From positions 10,650,117 through 10,714,116 of the forward strand of contig CM056389.1 in NCBI GenBank assembly GCA_029718625.1: a stretch of DNA of 64,000 nt, in the 5' to 3' direction. The notes under the pieces were generated by a model. It did no database searches. It was not told where the DNA came from and was given only the letters and a program-made list of their open reading frames with translations. Source of the DNA: Synaphobranchus kaupii (lineage: Eukaryota > Chordata > Actinopteri > Anguilliformes > Synaphobranchidae). Made by a program: the position numbers and the translations under genes. Positions 62,288-64,000 of the stretch are shown piece by piece. Position 1 is the stretch's first letter. Every line of letters starts with the position of its first letter.

Positions 62288-64000
62288 AAGTATTGTTCCT
62301 ACTCATACTTCATATTATTATTATTAGTTGGGCTGCTGTAGGCAGCCCAAGTATTGTTCCTACTCATACTTCATATTATTATTAGTTGGGCTGCTGTAGG
62401 CAGCCCAAGTATTGTTCCTACTCATACTTCAGATTATTAGTTGGGCTGCTGTAGGCAGCCCAAGTATTGTTCCTACTCATACTTCATATTATTATTAGTT
62501 GGGCTGCTGTAGGCAGCCCAAGTATTGTTCCTACTCACACTTCATATTATTATTATTAGTTGGGCTGCTGTAGGCATCCAAAGTATTGTTCCTACTCATA
62601 CTTTATATTATTATTAGTTGGGCTGCTGTAGGCAGCCCAAGTATTGTTCCTACTCATACTTCATATTATTATTAGTTGGGCTGCTGTAGGCAGCCCAAGT
62701 ATTGTTCCTACTCACACTTCATATTATTATTATTAGTTGGGCTGCTGTAGGCATCCAAAGTATTGTTCCTACTCATTCTTTATATTATTATTAGTTGGGC
62801 TGCTGTAGGCAGCCCAAGTATTGTTCCTACTCACACTTCATATTATTATTATTAGTTGGGCTGCTGTAGGCATCCAAAGTATTGTTCCTACTCATACTTC
62901 ATATTATTATTATTGTTATTAGTTGGGCTGCTGTAGGCAGGCCAAGTATTGTTCCTACTCATACTTCATATTATTAGTTGGGCTGCTGTAGGCAGCCCAA
63001 GTATTGTTTCTACAAATACTTCATATTATTATTAGTAGTTGGGCTGCTGTAGGCAGCCCAAGTATTGTTCCTACTCATACTTCATATTATTAGTTGGGCT
63101 GCTATAGGCAGCCCAAGTATTGTGCCTACTCATACTTCATATTATTTGTTGGGCTGCTGTAGGCAGCCCAAGTATTGTTCCTACTCATACTTCATATTAT
63201 TAGTTGGGCTGCTGTAGGCAGCCCAAGTATTGTTCCTACTCATACTTCATATTATTATTATTATTATTAGTTGGGCTGCTGTAGGCAGCCCAAGTATTGT
63301 TCCTACTCATACTTCATATTATTATTATTAGTTGGGCTGCTGTAGGCATCCAAAGTATTGTTCCTACTCATACTTTATATTATTATTAGTTGGGCTGCTG
63401 TAGGCAGCCCAAGTATTGTTCCTACTCATACTTCAGATTATTAGTTGGGCTGCTGTAGGCAGCCCAAGTATTGTTCCTACTCATATTTCATATTATTATT
63501 AGTTGGGCTGCTGTAGGCAGCCCAAGTATTGTTCCTACTCACACTTCATATTATTATTATTAGTTGGGCTGCTGTAGGCATCCAAAGTATTGTTCCTACT
63601 CATACTTTATATTATTATTAGTTGGGCTGCTGTAGGCAGCCCAAGTATTGTGCCTACTCATACTTCATATTATTAGTTGGGCTGCTGTAGGCAGCCCAAG
63701 TATTGTTCCTACTCATACTTCATACTATTAGTTGGGCTGCTGTAGGCAGCCCAAGTATTGTTCCTACTCATACTTCATATTATTATTATTATTATTAGTT
63801 GGGCTGCTGTAGGCAGCCCAAGTATTGTTCCTACTCATACTTCATATTATTATTAGTTGGGCTGCTGTAGCCAGCCCAAGTATTGTTCCTACTCACACTT
63901 CATATTATTATTATTAGTTGGGCTGCTGTAGGCATCCAAATTATTGTTCCTACTCATACTTTATATTATTATTAGTTGGGCTGCTGTAGGCAGCCCAAGT
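62288..64000 (+). repeat. 2.0 kb HOR, copy 3, cut by the window edge
   Basis: It matches copy 2 at 1,977 bp before the 67-bp gap and at 2,044 bp after it (CAGATT at 62,430 and 63,434; CATACTATT at 63,722). It has CTACAAATAC near 63,013 and the normal GCAGCCC near 63,460. A private CCAAATTATT change is near 63,937. The array continues past base 64,000. Confidence 0.85.

Larger units (their letters stand above)
1..64000 (+). repeat. Satellite array of ~55-61 bp hairpin monomers (whole window)
   Basis: Every line of the window is made of one monomer repeated head to tail. Its parts in order are AGTTGGGCTGC, loop TGTAG, GCAGCCCAA, GTATT, the pyrimidine-rich GTTCCTACTCATACTTC, and CAT(ATT)n. With two, three, four or six ATT triplets the monomer is 55, 58, 61 or 67 bp. 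I found no inverted monomer and no non-satellite segment longer than a few tens of bases. Variants fall into recurrent classes rather than random noise, so the array is organised as higher-order repeats. The scale, the lack of genes and the hierarchical structure fit eukaryotic heterochromatin. The species and the satellite family name are not recognisable to me. Confidence 0.97.

Noticed and set aside
1..64000. CRISPR array
   Set aside because: A palindromic repeat at regular spacing invites this call, but the sequence between hairpins is itself conserved repeat with no unique spacers, repeat length varies by ATT triplets, and no cas genes are present.
1..64000. Telomeric repeat because of TTGGG and TTAG strings
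   Set aside because: No TTAGGG-type short tandem is present. The strings occur once per ~58-bp monomer within the hairpin arm.
1..64000. CENP-B box
   Set aside because: The required TTCG...CGGG pattern is absent; the monomer has no CpG. The rare TTCG spellings near 45,134 and 45,717 are not followed by CGGG at the proper distance.
1..64000. Plasmid or phage iteron-type replication origin
   Set aside because: AT-rich repeats with dyads resemble iterons, but the 64 kb scale, HOR structure and lack of any replication gene do not fit.
1..64000. Precursor-microRNA or structured ncRNA genes
   Set aside because: The stem is only 9-10 bp, too short for a typical precursor. Transcription of the satellite cannot be judged from sequence.
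1..64000. G-quadruplex potential
   Set aside because: Each monomer has a single GGG run per strand about 57 bp from the next, too far apart for an intramolecular quadruplex.

Overview
The whole 64 kb is one uninterrupted head-to-tail tandem repeat (a satellite). I see no protein gene, RNA gene, transposon or unique sequence. A basic monomer of about 55-61 bp (roughly 40% G+C, roughly 1,100 copies estimated from window length over monomer length) runs from the first base to the last, always in the same orientation. The array therefore extends beyond both window edges. The typical monomer has four parts in order: a GC-rich inverted repeat (arm TTGGGCTGC, loop TGTAG, arm GCAGCCCAA), a short GTATT link, a pyrimidine-rich spacer (GTTCCTACTCATACTTC), and an AT-rich tail CAT(ATT)n with n mostly 2-6 and up to 12. 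The consensus has no CpG. Gene-free satellite on this scale with nested higher-order repeats (HORs) points to eukaryotic heterochromatin, for example pericentromeric, centromeric, subtelomeric or sex-chromosome. The sequence does not name the lineage, and I do not recognise the family.

Monomer variants act as an alphabet: GCATCCAAAG+CTTTAT, CACACTTC, CTCTAGG, TATAGG+TGTGCC, GTAGTCAAG, GTAGCAGCCC, CAGATT, and hairpin-less junctions ATTAAGTATT. The order of these letters repeats at several scales. From left to right: (1) 1-560, a partial copy of 4,392-4,951; (2) 556-3,490, a 1.4-1.5 kb tandem pair; (3) 2,701-11,427, a 4.34/4.39 kb tandem pair; (4) 11,428-16,099, rearranged copies including a 1,812-bp-offset duplication; (5) 16,095-20,700, a burst of local amplification, eight copies of a 0.39-0.62 kb cassette with a private CATCTT variant; (6) 20,701-23,740, another copy of the material in (4); (7) 23,272-36,535 and 36,536-49,437, two adjacent copies of a ~13.2 kb super-unit, each containing two ~4.7 kb HORs; (8) 49,438-57,190, further partial copies; (9) 57,191-58,018, a private 414-bp tandem pair; (10) 58,270-64,000, two full copies and one partial copy of a ~2.0 kb HOR.

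Nothing here works as an operon or pathway. The interest lies in the DNA itself: a dense lattice of potential cruciforms next to easily unwound ATT tracts, a graded set of deletions that remove part or all of one hairpin arm, and clear traces of unequal crossing-over at scales from one monomer to 13 kb. All coordinates and offsets come from reading tag variants by eye. Block edges are good to about one monomer unless a sharper junction is stated.
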